From WTFY01 sp964614915 (GTDB lineage Bacteria > Pseudomonadota > Gammaproteobacteria > UBA4575): 15,500 bases of DNA. Positions 1-5,947 of this stretch are shown here, piece after piece. The stretch lies in contig CAZTNC010000001.1 in the NCBI GenBank assembly GCA_964614915.1, positions 1 to 15,500 on the forward strand, given 5' to 3'. A model generated the notes under the pieces. It was not told where the DNA came from. It worked only from the letters and a program-made list of their open reading frames with translations, and made no database searches. Numbering within the stretch: the first letter of the stretch is position 1; each line of letters opens with the position of its first letter. The position numbers and the translations under genes are program-made.

Positions 1-20
1 GCTAATAACCTATATAACTA

Positions 21-62
21 CGAACCAGGCGGTCGGGAGTTCGAATCTCTCCGGGCGCGCCA
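21..62 (+). repeat. 3' fragment of tRNA-Arg, probable attachment-site remnant
   Basis: These 42 bases match the 3' half of the intact tRNA-Arg(UCG) at 5729-5770 with a single mismatch (C at 30 against T at 5738). The match starts inside the anticodon loop (CGAACCAGG) and stops exactly at the encoded CCA. The bases to the left (1-20) bear no resemblance to a tRNA 5' half, so this is not a functional tRNA gene. A direct repeat running from anticodon loop to 3' end is the usual mark left by tyrosine-recombinase elements that integrate into tRNA genes. Because the fragment is the downstream (3') copy in gene orientation, the element would lie to the left, outside this window. The integrase is not visible, so origin by integration is an inference. 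Confidence 0.75.
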
Positions 63-149
63 TTTTTTCACTGACTTGTCGTCACTGTAAGTGAGCGGCT
101 GTCCTACGGAAGGCGGATTGTCCAACTGATTCTGGTTTCCCTTTTTCTG

Positions 150-2189
150 GTGTTAAGCCGTTGCCTTCGGGGTCTGCTGCGACAGTTGGCGGGGTTGTTG
201 CTGCTGGCGGTTATCCTGGCGAGTCCGTCCGCAGCTAATCCCATTGGGGAGATCGTCGTCACAGGAACCATCAGCGAGCGCCTCGGTACCGCAGGCAGTG
301 CTAGTCGCATCGATGGCGATGTACTGGAGGAGATCCGGCACAACCATGTTAACGAAGCCCTGAGCCGGGTTCCCAGCGTTTGGGTGACCCGCGGGTCCGG
401 CCAGGAGCACCTGACCGCCATCCGCTCGGCAGTTTTTACTGGGCCTGGGGCCTGTGGAAAATTTCTCTATCTTGAGGATGGCCTGCCCATTCGCCCTGCA
501 GGGTTTTGCAACATTAACAATCTCTTCGAGGTCAATGGTGAGCAGGCAGGCAGTATCGAGGTTTGGCGTGGACCATCAAGTGCCATGCTGGGTGGCAACG
601 CACTGCATGGGGCGATCAATGTGCTCACTGCCAATCCCGAAGGCGCCAGCCTGAGTCTGGAGAGTGGCTCCTACGGTTACTACCAGGCTCGAGCTGCGTT
701 GGGCGGGTACACTGGCCGGCACTACGTGGGCCTTAGTGCTCACGGGAGCCGGACCGACGGCTATCGGGACGCCACAGGGTATGACCAGCAGAAGTTCTCC
801 TTGGTCCATGCGACTGACCTCGGCACCTGGCGGGTGCGCAACACCTTGAGCGCCACCAACCTCAATCAAGAAACCGGCAGCTACGTGCAGGGCTTTGAAG
901 CTTACAGGGATCGTGAACTGCGAAGCTCCAACTTCAACCCGGAGGCCTATCGAGACGCCTGGTCCTTGCGTGCCGCGAGCCACTGGCAGCGCGAACAAAC
1001 CCGAATTTCTGCATATCTGCGCCGCTCACACATGGAATTTCTGCAGCACTTCCTACCTGGACAGCCAACCGAGATCAACGAGCAGACCAGCGGCGGCATG
1101 CTGGCCCGCCAGGGATTTGGAGTCGGCTCCTGGGCCGGGCAGTTCGGTGCGCAAATCGAGGCCATGCAGGGCAGCCTGCTTGAGATTCAGGATCGACCGA
1201 CGACAGGATCGGCCTTCCTGGTGGCCACTCGCCCTGCTGGGCGCCATTACGACTACGACGTCGATTCGGTCATGGCTGCCGGCTTCTACAATCTGAGCAA
1301 AGCTTTAACTGGAGAACTACGCCTGCTGCATAGCCTGCGCCTTGAGCACCTCAGCTACGATTATAAAAACCGCCACCTGACCGGCAACAGCCGCGACGAT
1401 GGCTCGGCCTGCGGTTTCGGCGGTTGCTTGTACACCCGCCCCGCCTCCCGGGAAGACCGGTTCACCGAAGTGGCGGGCCGCCTGGGCATCGAGCGGGATT
1501 TTGGTGCTCGCCACTCCGGCTATCTGATGCTCAGCACCGGGTTTCGGCCACCACAAGCCACCGAACTCTACCGCTTGCAGCAAGGGCAAACGGTGGCCGA
1601 CCTGGACAGCGAACGCCTGCTGTCGGCAGAAGTGGGCTTCCGTAGTCGCACTTGGTCCCTGTCAGCGTTTAGCCAATGGACACGCGATTTCATTTTCCGC
1701 GATGCTGACGGCTTTAACGTCAGCGATGGCAAGACCAGGTCCCTCGGCCTTGAATTTTCTGGCGATTGGCATCTGGGTGACCATACCCTGAACCTCGCCG
1801 CGAGCTATGCCGTGCACAAGTACGATTTCACCCGTGACGCCGGTCGTGGCGAACGGATCGAAGATGGCAACATGATGGATTCGGCGCCCCGCTGGCTCAC
1901 TAACGCCCGTTGGCGCTATGAGCCGGGTGAACGCTGGTATTCCGAGTTTGAGCTGAGCCAGGTGGGCGAGCACTACATCAACGCCGCCAATACCGCCAAG
2001 TATGACGGCCATGTCGTGCTCAATTGGCGGGGCGGCTACAGACTGACTGAGCACATCAATCTGTTTGCCCGGGTGATCAATCTGCTGGACGAGCGCTATG
2101 CCGACCGCGCCGACCATGTTTTTGGGACCTATCGCTACTTTCCAGCCATGCCGATCCAGGCCTATGCAGGGCTCAATCTGGTGCTGTAG
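150..2189 (+). CDS. TonB-dependent outer membrane receptor
   Basis: A 679-residue outer membrane receptor that should import a scarce ligand (metal chelate, siderophore, cobalamin or similar) using TonB/ExbBD energy. Residues 1-29 form a signal peptide ending near PSAA. A TonB box-like stretch GEIVVTG follows at 33-39. The plug domain runs to about 160 and includes the family motif SIEVWRGPSSAMLGGNALHG (135-154). The rest is a 22-strand barrel, with the NLLDERYAD segment typical of the last strands. Cys102 and Cys120 in the plug, and a CGFGGC loop in the barrel, may form disulfides. The start is a GTG at 150, the first usable start after the in-frame stop at 72-74, and it gives a full signal peptide, although no clear Shine-Dalgarno precedes it. 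The protein ends in Leu rather than the common Phe. No transporter, TonB or regulator gene is adjacent, so the substrate cannot be assigned. Confidence 0.93.
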   Translation: MLSRCLRGLLRQLAGLLLLAVILASPSAANPIGEIVVTGTISERLGTAGSASRIDGDVLEEIRHNHVNEALSRVPSVWVTRGSGQEHLTAIRSAVFTGPGACGKFLYLEDGLPIRPAGFCNINNLFEVNGEQAGSIEVWRGPSSAMLGGNALHGAINVLTANPEGASLSLESGSYGYYQARAALGGYTGRHYVGLSAHGSRTDGYRDATGYDQQKFSLVHATDLGTWRVRNTLSATNLNQETGSYVQGFEAYRDRELRSSNFNPEAYRDAWSLRAASHWQREQTRISAYLRRSHMEFLQHFLPGQPTEINEQTSGGMLARQGFGVGSWAGQFGAQIEAMQGSLLEIQDRPTTGSAFLVATRPAGRHYDYDVDSVMAAGFYNLSKALTGELRLLHSLRLEHLSYDYKNRHLTGNSRDDGSACGFGGCLYTRPASREDRFTEVAGRLGIERDFGARHSGYLMLSTGFRPPQATELYRLQQGQTVADLDSERLLSAEVGFRSRTWSLSAFSQWTRDFIFRDADGFNVSDGKTRSLGLEFSGDWHLGDHTLNLAASYAVHKYDFTRDAGRGERIEDGNMMDSAPRWLTNARWRYEPGERWYSEFELSQVGEHYINAANTAKYDGHVVLNWRGGYRLTEHINLFARVINLLDERYADRADHVFGTYRYFPAMPIQAYAGLNLVL

Positions 2190-2257
2190 CATGTAATAGA
2201 GTATCGTTTCCAGTCGATCAACGGGCCGAATTTTTCGACTCATTTTGAGGGAAGTCA

Positions 2258-2334
2258 ATTATCATAAAGCAACTACTTTCATAAAATATACCTTTTATAA
2301 TAAACAGTTACCCATATATCTTGATGTCTATTGT
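2258..2334. other. AT-rich leader patch
   Basis: Between the receptor gene and the secreted sensory protein the sequence turns sharply AT-rich compared with the GC-rich genes on both sides. It contains runs such as CATAAAATATACC and TTTTATAATAAAC. No coding frame with a ribosome binding site is seen inside it. It probably holds the promoter of the gene at 2425, or it marks a junction of imported DNA. The two readings are not exclusive. Confidence 0.5.
2296..2301 (+). promoter_or_regulatory. Candidate -10 box (TATAAT) for the Cache-like gene
   Basis: A perfect TATAAT lies in the AT-rich patch about 125 bases upstream of the ATG at 2425. At 17-base spacing the -35 region (CTACTT, 2273-2278) is poor, so the promoter may need an activator. 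Chance occurrence in AT-rich DNA is possible. Confidence 0.35.
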
Positions 2335-2353
2335 CTGGTCCCCTGGGGACCAG
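2335..2353. repeat. Perfect 9-bp inverted repeat with a single central base
   Basis: CTGGTCCCC-T-GGGGACCAG is fully symmetrical around base 2344. It stands just downstream of the candidate -10 box and about 70 bases before the Cache-like start codon. The near-zero spacer suits a dimeric repressor operator better than an RNA hairpin, and no U-tract follows, so an intrinsic terminator is unlikely. Its function is inferred from position only. Confidence 0.6.
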
Positions 2354-2424
2354 TGAGTCTACCAAGGCATTCAAAGTGCCTCATTGCACGAAATCAGTTA
2401 ATTAGAAAATCTGGAGGGAAACCG

Positions 2425-2910
2425 ATGCGCAAAATCCTGATGGCAATAAGCCTTTGTACCTGCTTCATCCTTGCCGGGACGGTGTTGGCCGAGAGCACAT
2501 CATCCGCAGAAGATGCTGCCTCAAACCACATGGTGGCCGAGGCCAAGCTCACAGCCCACTTCATCGATGCTGCCGTCAAGGCGGGAATGAGTTCGGAGGC
2601 AATCAATGCCGTACTGGCCTATGTGGCTCAACATTCAGTGATTACAGAATTCTGGATCAGTGACGAGCACGGCCAGATCGAATTTACCAACAACCCGGGC
2701 ACATCCTTCAGTTTTCCGACCGACCCGAAAAGCGACACTCAGGCCGCTCCCTTTGCGGCACTTTTGTCAGGCAGCCAATCCGTAGTCATCCAGAAAGTGG
2801 AAGAGCGTGAACTTGATGGCGCACTGTTCAAATATGTCGGGGTGGCGGGTGTGGACAAGCCAAGAATCGTGCAGGTGGGCATCTCCGCAACCGAACTGCA
2901 CGGACCGTAA
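2425..2910 (+). CDS. Secreted Cache-like sensory domain protein
   Basis: A 161-residue exported protein. The ATG at 2425 is chosen because GGAGGG lies 7 bases upstream and a classical signal peptide (residues 1-22, ending VLA) starts there; longer frames upstream read through AT-rich leader. The mature part has a long helix (about 35-70), then FWISDEHGQIEFTN (76-89) and DGALFKYVGVAGVDKPRIVQ (131-150). These patterns resemble extracytoplasmic Cache/PAS-like ligand-binding domains of chemoreceptors and sensor kinases. Here the domain stands alone, with no transmembrane anchor after the signal peptide and no kinase, GGDEF or methyl-accepting part. It may act as a periplasmic ligand-binding partner of a separate sensor. 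The Cache assignment rests on pattern, not on a profile search. Confidence 0.75.
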   Translation: MRKILMAISLCTCFILAGTVLAESTSSAEDAASNHMVAEAKLTAHFIDAAVKAGMSSEAINAVLAYVAQHSVITEFWISDEHGQIEFTNNPGTSFSFPTDPKSDTQAAPFAALLSGSQSVVIQKVEERELDGALFKYVGVAGVDKPRIVQVGISATELHGP

Positions 2911-2933
2911 ACAGGGTAGGGGGTGTCCGCGAG

Positions 2934-2950
2934 CCAGCCCGCCACGCTGG
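2934..2950. repeat. GC-rich hairpin between convergent genes
   Basis: CCAGC (2934-2938) can pair with GCTGG (2946-2950) across a 7-base loop in the 88-base gap between the convergent genes ending at 2910 and 2999. No T-run follows on either strand, so it is at best a weak terminator or mRNA end stabiliser. Confidence 0.25.
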
Positions 2951-2998
2951 ACAGGATGTTCCGGGAGCAGTCCGTCTACAACTTAGGAGGAGTGGTGC

Positions 2999-3430
2999 TC
3001 ACAGGGGCTTGCTTTTATCGGCCTCGGATTCGGCACGAAGATTCACCGACCGGATCGCCTGGATGATTTCCTCGTGCTTTTTGTCCACGTACTTTTTCTG
3101 GGTACGCACGGACTTGTTGTAGGACATCACAATCAACGGTGCAAACAGGGCACAGAGTGCCCAGATGATGATCGGAACAAAGATGGTCCAGAGGGTGGCG
3201 ACGGCGAGGATAATTGCTAGCAGTCCACCGATCAGGTTCGTGTACGTGAACCCCAGGGGGCCAAGCAGGGCTGCCAGTAAGAATGCGATTAACGGCGATC
3301 TTTGTTGTTGCATCACCATCCCGAATAGTTGCGCTTGTTCAATGATAGCATCATTTGGACTGAACTCTGGAAGCCGGTTCATGTCTGATAGGACATAAGG
3401 CACCGAGGATCTGGTCGGCGGTTTTTGCAC
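2999..3430 (-). CDS. Small membrane protein, unknown function
   Basis: Up to 143 residues. The centre is strongly hydrophobic, with about three membrane passes near 46-62, 66-84 and 84-103, including SPLIAFLLAALLGPLGFTYT and a Trp-rich third segment. A charged C-terminal tail follows (about 105-143, KKYVDKKHEEIIQ). The compact LLGPLG turn and the YNK after the last helix recall small inner membrane proteins of the TM2-like type, but no function is known to me. The start is uncertain: GTG at 3430 has a weak AAGG 6 bases upstream, while ATG at 3382 (MNRLPEF) lacks a Shine-Dalgarno but gives the more usual length. The gene converges with the Cache-like gene and diverges from msrP. Confidence 0.7.
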   Translation of the reverse strand: MQKPPTRSSVPYVLSDMNRLPEFSPNDAIIEQAQLFGMVMQQQRSPLIAFLLAALLGPLGFTYTNLIGGLLAIILAVATLWTIFVPIIIWALCALFAPLIVMSYNKSVRTQKKYVDKKHEEIIQAIRSVNLRAESEADKSKPL

Positions 3431-3453
3431 TGCGGGCCTTGCCTACTTACAAT
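3425..3453 (+). promoter_or_regulatory. Candidate sigma70 promoter of msrPQ
   Basis: TTGCAC (3425-3430), a 17-base spacer and TACAAT (3448-3453) lie in the gap upstream of msrP. They would start transcription near 3460 and leave a leader of about 80 bases. The -10 box matches consensus at 5 of 6 positions, the -35 box at 3 of 6. The -35 box overlaps the possible GTG start of the divergent gene. The leader contains a small inverted repeat, CAAAGG (3476-3481) with CCTTTG (3496-3501). Confidence 0.4.
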
Positions 3454-3540
3454 CGCCTTGCATCCACTGTAGAAGCAAAGGGTGTGTGGAGACATCCTTT
3501 GAGCACCGCGGACCTGAAACTCTGAAAGGACCTGTTAAGT

Positions 3541-4497
3541 ATGTTGCTTAAAACCACCCGGGCTTGTGATATCCACGAATCCCAGGTCACCGATGAATCA
3601 CTTTACAGGGCCCGACGAAAGTTCATGCAAGGCACAGCGGCCTTGGCAGGGGCTTCCATGCTACCGGCCTCCTCCCTGTGGCCAGGACCTGCACGTGCAT
3701 CCATCAATTTCGGGGATATCGAAAAAAGCGGATTCTCCACTGCTGAAGAGCTCAACTCGTTCGAGGACATTACGAGCTACAACAACTTCTACGAGCTCGG
3801 TCTGAAAAAAGGCGATCCGAAGCGCAACGCGCACCGCCTCATCACAAAGCCGTGGAGCATCCAGGTAGATGGCGAGTGTGACAAGCCAGGCGACTACGAC
3901 CTTGAAGACTTCATTCCCTCCCCACAACTTGAAGAACGGATATATCGTCTGCGTTGCGTGGAGGCCTGGTCGATGGTCATCCCCTGGGTAGGTGTTGAAC
4001 TGGGGTCCGTGCTGAAGCGTTTCGAACCCACGTCCAGGGCCAAGTACGTACAGTTCTTCACCCTGTATGACCCGAAGAACCTGCCGGGTCAAAGGCGCTC
4101 GGTACTGGATTGGCCGTACCGTGAAGGCCTGAGAATGGACGAGGCCATGCATCCCCTGACGATATTGGCCGTGGGCCTGTATGGAAAAGAGTTGCCGAAT
4201 CAAAACGGGGCGCCGCTACGCCTGGTGGTGCCGTGGAAATACGGGTTCAAGAGTATCAAGTCGATCGTGCGGATACACTTTACGGAATCACAGCCTGCGA
4301 CCAGCTGGAACCAGTCGGCTCCCCGGGAGTACGGCTTTTACTCGAACGTCAATCCTGCAGTGAACCACCCGCGCTGGAGCCAGAAGCGGGAGCGCAGGAT
4401 CGGGGAGATCCTGAAGAGAAAGACCCTGCCGTTCAATGGCTATGCGGAGCAGGTGGCCGATCTGTATGCAGGCATGGACCTCAAAAAGCATTTCTGA
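3541..4497 (+). CDS. msrP: MsrP, periplasmic protein-methionine-sulfoxide reductase catalytic subunit
   Basis: A 318-residue molybdopterin enzyme (formerly YedY) that reduces oxidised methionine in periplasmic proteins, taking electrons from MsrQ. Twin arginines at 25-26 (RRKFMQG) followed by a hydrophobic stretch and ARA form a Tat signal, as expected for a folded cofactor protein. Cys139 in RLRCVEAWSMVIPWVGVEL is the Mo-ligating cysteine of the family. Other family hallmarks are SYNNFYELGL (79-88), DEAMHPLTILAVGLYGKELP, NGAPLRLVVPWKYGFKSIKS and NPAVNHPRWSQ. The order and spacing closely follow E. coli MsrP over nearly the whole length. AAAGGA precedes the ATG by 11 bases. msrQ follows 13 bases downstream, giving the standard two-gene operon. 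Confidence 0.97.
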   Translation: MLLKTTRACDIHESQVTDESLYRARRKFMQGTAALAGASMLPASSLWPGPARASINFGDIEKSGFSTAEELNSFEDITSYNNFYELGLKKGDPKRNAHRLITKPWSIQVDGECDKPGDYDLEDFIPSPQLEERIYRLRCVEAWSMVIPWVGVELGSVLKRFEPTSRAKYVQFFTLYDPKNLPGQRRSVLDWPYREGLRMDEAMHPLTILAVGLYGKELPNQNGAPLRLVVPWKYGFKSIKSIVRIHFTESQPATSWNQSAPREYGFYSNVNPAVNHPRWSQKRERRIGEILKRKTLPFNGYAEQVADLYAGMDLKKHF

Positions 4498-4510
4498 GCA
4501 GACTCTTCGC

Positions 4511-5098
4511 ATGCGCCTTGGCAAGCCCCTGGTGTTCGTTGCTTGCCTGGTCCCCCTGATCTGCTACGGCTACTGGTTTTTCACAGATTCACTGGGCGCG
4601 AACCCCATCGAGGCCATCACCCGAAGGGCAGGTGACTGGGCATTGCGGTTCCTGCTGATCACGCTTGCCATCTCGCCGTTGCGAAAACTTACCGGCTGGC
4701 ACGGGCTTGCGCGGTACAGAAGGATGCTGGGCCTGTTTACCTTCTTTTACGTGTGCGTACACCTGTCGCTGTATATCACCTTGGACAAGTTTTTCGATCT
4801 TACCGAGATCATCGAGGATGTCATCGACCGACCCTACATTACCGTAGGATTCATCGCCTTTGTCCTGCTGATCCCACTGGCGGCGACTTCGACCAACAGG
4901 ATGGTTGAGGTACTGCAGCATCGCTGGACGCAGTTGCACCGGCTGGTCTATGTGGTGGCAATGCTGGCAGTGTTGCACTTCTGGTGGATGGTCAAGATCG
5001 ATACGAGAGAGCCAGCCATCTATGCGGCAGTCCTTACCGGACTGCTCGGCTTCCGGCTGACGCTTTACCTGAAGAGGAAATTGCAGGAAACGGGTTGA
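4511..5098 (+). CDS. msrQ: MsrQ, heme-binding membrane subunit of the MsrPQ system
   Basis: A 195-residue integral inner membrane protein (formerly YedZ) that passes electrons from the respiratory chain or a flavin reductase to MsrP. The ATG at 4511, 13 bases after the msrP stop, is chosen because MRLGKPLVF leads straight into the first helix; the frame stays open upstream but overlaps the msrP end. About six membrane helices are seen. His84 (YVCVHLSLY), His143 (QLHRLVY) and His156 (AVLHFWW) match the conserved heme-ligand histidines in number and spacing. Other family signs are GANPIEAI, ISPLRKLTG, RRMLGL and the conserved RPYITVG segment. Translation is probably coupled to msrP, since the Shine-Dalgarno is weak. 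Confidence 0.95.
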   Translation: MRLGKPLVFVACLVPLICYGYWFFTDSLGANPIEAITRRAGDWALRFLLITLAISPLRKLTGWHGLARYRRMLGLFTFFYVCVHLSLYITLDKFFDLTEIIEDVIDRPYITVGFIAFVLLIPLAATSTNRMVEVLQHRWTQLHRLVYVVAMLAVLHFWWMVKIDTREPAIYAAVLTGLLGFRLTLYLKRKLQETG

Positions 5099-5150
5099 AC
5101 CCGGCTTTTAGTCCCTGCAAGGGATGTGGGCCTGGCCCGGCATGACCGTG

Positions 5151-5174
5151 GTGCACCAGGGTCTAGAGGTGCAC
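5151..5174. repeat. 7-bp inverted repeat at a convergent gene end
   Basis: GTGCACC (5151-5157) and GGTGCAC (5168-5174) form a perfect stem with a 10-base loop. It lies across the stop codon of the minus-strand gene, 50 bases past the msrQ stop. No T-run follows on either strand, so it is a weak candidate for shared 3'-end structure rather than a clear intrinsic terminator. Confidence 0.3.
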
Positions 5175-5639
5175 AGACACCAGGTACCTGGAATAGCTTT
5201 CCCGCATCGATGTGCGTTCGTCCACGGATGTTTTCAGGATGTTCTCGAGCACCACCTCGAATTCGCGCTGTATGATCTTGAAGAAGATGTCGGTGAGCGG
5301 GCGTTTTCCCGTGGGCAAGGCAATGACCTTCTGCTGGAACCTGACCGGAAATATGGTATCCCCTCGGAACAGGATCTTGACGGCAAATACCCAGCGCCAG
5401 TCCCAGGAGTATACGGTCAGTGCGGCGTTACCCGCGTAGAGCTCAAAGGACTCACCGTCCTTCATGACCCCTTCGCTGAACACGATGGCCCGGTAGGCAC
5501 TGATGTTGTTAGAACTGATGAGGTTGGCCCCGACGATGTCAGCCCTTTCCGAGTGAGGACTGAGTCTTCCATACAGGGTAGGGTAGAACAGCTGCAGGAA
5601 GGCCAGCAGCATCGGATAGTGTTCATGCGTGGCAACCAT
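5163..5639 (-). CDS. Hypothetical protein, 158 residues
   Basis: I do not recognise this protein. The frame is open as far as 5780, but the extra N-terminal part is the antisense of the tRNA-Arg gene (giving the well-known artefact peptide RPERFELPTTWFEAR), so translation must begin inside. ATG at 5639 (MVATHEHYP) is the first internal Met after the tRNA; no good Shine-Dalgarno precedes it, and ATG at the following Met (MLLAF) is possible. The protein is soluble-looking, with no signal peptide or membrane helix. It is rich in aromatic residues and mixed alpha/beta in pattern: YPTLYGRLSPHSERADIVGA, YSWDWRWVFAVKILFRGD and a basic C-terminal half. Codon pattern and length favour a true gene. It faces msrQ tail to tail and heads toward the tRNA. 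Confidence 0.6.
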   Translation of the reverse strand: MVATHEHYPMLLAFLQLFYPTLYGRLSPHSERADIVGANLISSNNISAYRAIVFSEGVMKDGESFELYAGNAALTVYSWDWRWVFAVKILFRGDTIFPVRFQQKVIALPTGKRPLTDIFFKIIQREFEVVLENILKTSVDERTSMRESYSRYLVSVHL

Positions 5640-5670
5640 CTGTGAATAGTGTTCTAATTCGAATCCTCTA

Positions 5671-5689
5671 TCAATCCCCAATCGATTGA
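5671..5689. repeat. Short inverted repeat upstream of tRNA-Arg
   Basis: TCAATC (5671-5676) and GATTGA (5684-5689) are perfectly complementary around a 7-base loop. They end 4 bases before the mature tRNA 5' end. They lie in the region that must hold the tRNA promoter and the leader of the minus-strand gene. Six-base repeats can arise by chance. Confidence 0.25.
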
Positions 5690-5693
5690 CCGT

Positions 5694-5770
5694 GCGCCCG
5701 TAGCTCAGCTGGATAGAGTACCTGGCTTCGAACCAGGTGGTCGGGAGTTCGAATCTCTCCGGGCGCGCCA
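5694..5770 (+). tRNA. tRNA-Arg (anticodon UCG)
   Basis: A complete cloverleaf can be drawn. The acceptor stem is GCGCCCG with CGGGCGC, followed by discriminator G and an encoded CCA. The D arm is GCTC-AGCTGGATA-GAGT. The anticodon stem CCTGG/CCAGG encloses the loop CTTCGAA with anticodon TCG, which reads CGA arginine codons. The variable loop is TGGTC, and the T arm GGGAG-TTCGAAT-CTCTC contains one G-U pair. All invariant positions (U8, GG in the D loop, U33, TTCGAAT) are present, so it should be functional. Its 3' 42 bases recur at 21-62. No clear promoter or terminator is seen around it. Confidence 0.97.
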
Positions 5771-5914
5771 CTTTACACATCTACAGAATTGACCAGGCCA
5801 CCGCTTGAAAACACGTAATACACCCCCATCTTACAGTTAGAACCTGCATGAGAATTCCAGGCACCTCACCCAGCCAGCATGCAGGGACCCGTTCTTGAAT
5901 TTGTGAATCGGTTC

Positions 5915-5933
5915 GTAAACCCCACAGGTTTAC
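5915..5933 (+). promoter_or_regulatory. Hairpin directly upstream of the FadL-type gene's ribosome binding site
   Basis: GTAAACC (5915-5921) and GGTTTAC (5927-5933) form a perfect 7-bp stem with loop CCACA. The stem ends 2 bases before the GGGAG Shine-Dalgarno (5936-5940) of the gene at 5948. Such placement can modulate ribosome access or protect the mRNA 5' end, or as DNA it could be an operator. The rest of the 177-base gap between tRNA and gene shows no other clear element apart from an isolated TTGACC (5789-5794) without a well-spaced -10 box. Confidence 0.4.
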
Positions 5934-5947
5934 AGGGAGTTCTAGAC

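Noticed and set aside
2212..2240. Inverted repeat AGTCGA/TCGACT after the receptor gene as a terminator
   Set aside because: The stem is 6 bp with a 17-base loop and no T-tract after it. It is too weak to call.
1662..2258. A 198-codon open frame on the minus strand
   Set aside because: It runs opposite the C-terminal barrel of the TonB receptor. It has no ribosome binding site and no recognisable domain.
62..5770. A complete integrative element bounded by the fragment and the intact tRNA
   Set aside because: Integration into a tRNA 3' end leaves the intact gene on the upstream side and the fragment downstream. Here the order is reversed. No integrase, excisionase or phage gene is present between them.
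5640..5780. N-terminal extension of the minus-strand gene through the tRNA
   Set aside because: The extension is translated antisense tRNA-Arg, a known annotation artefact. The tRNA folds perfectly and must be the real feature.
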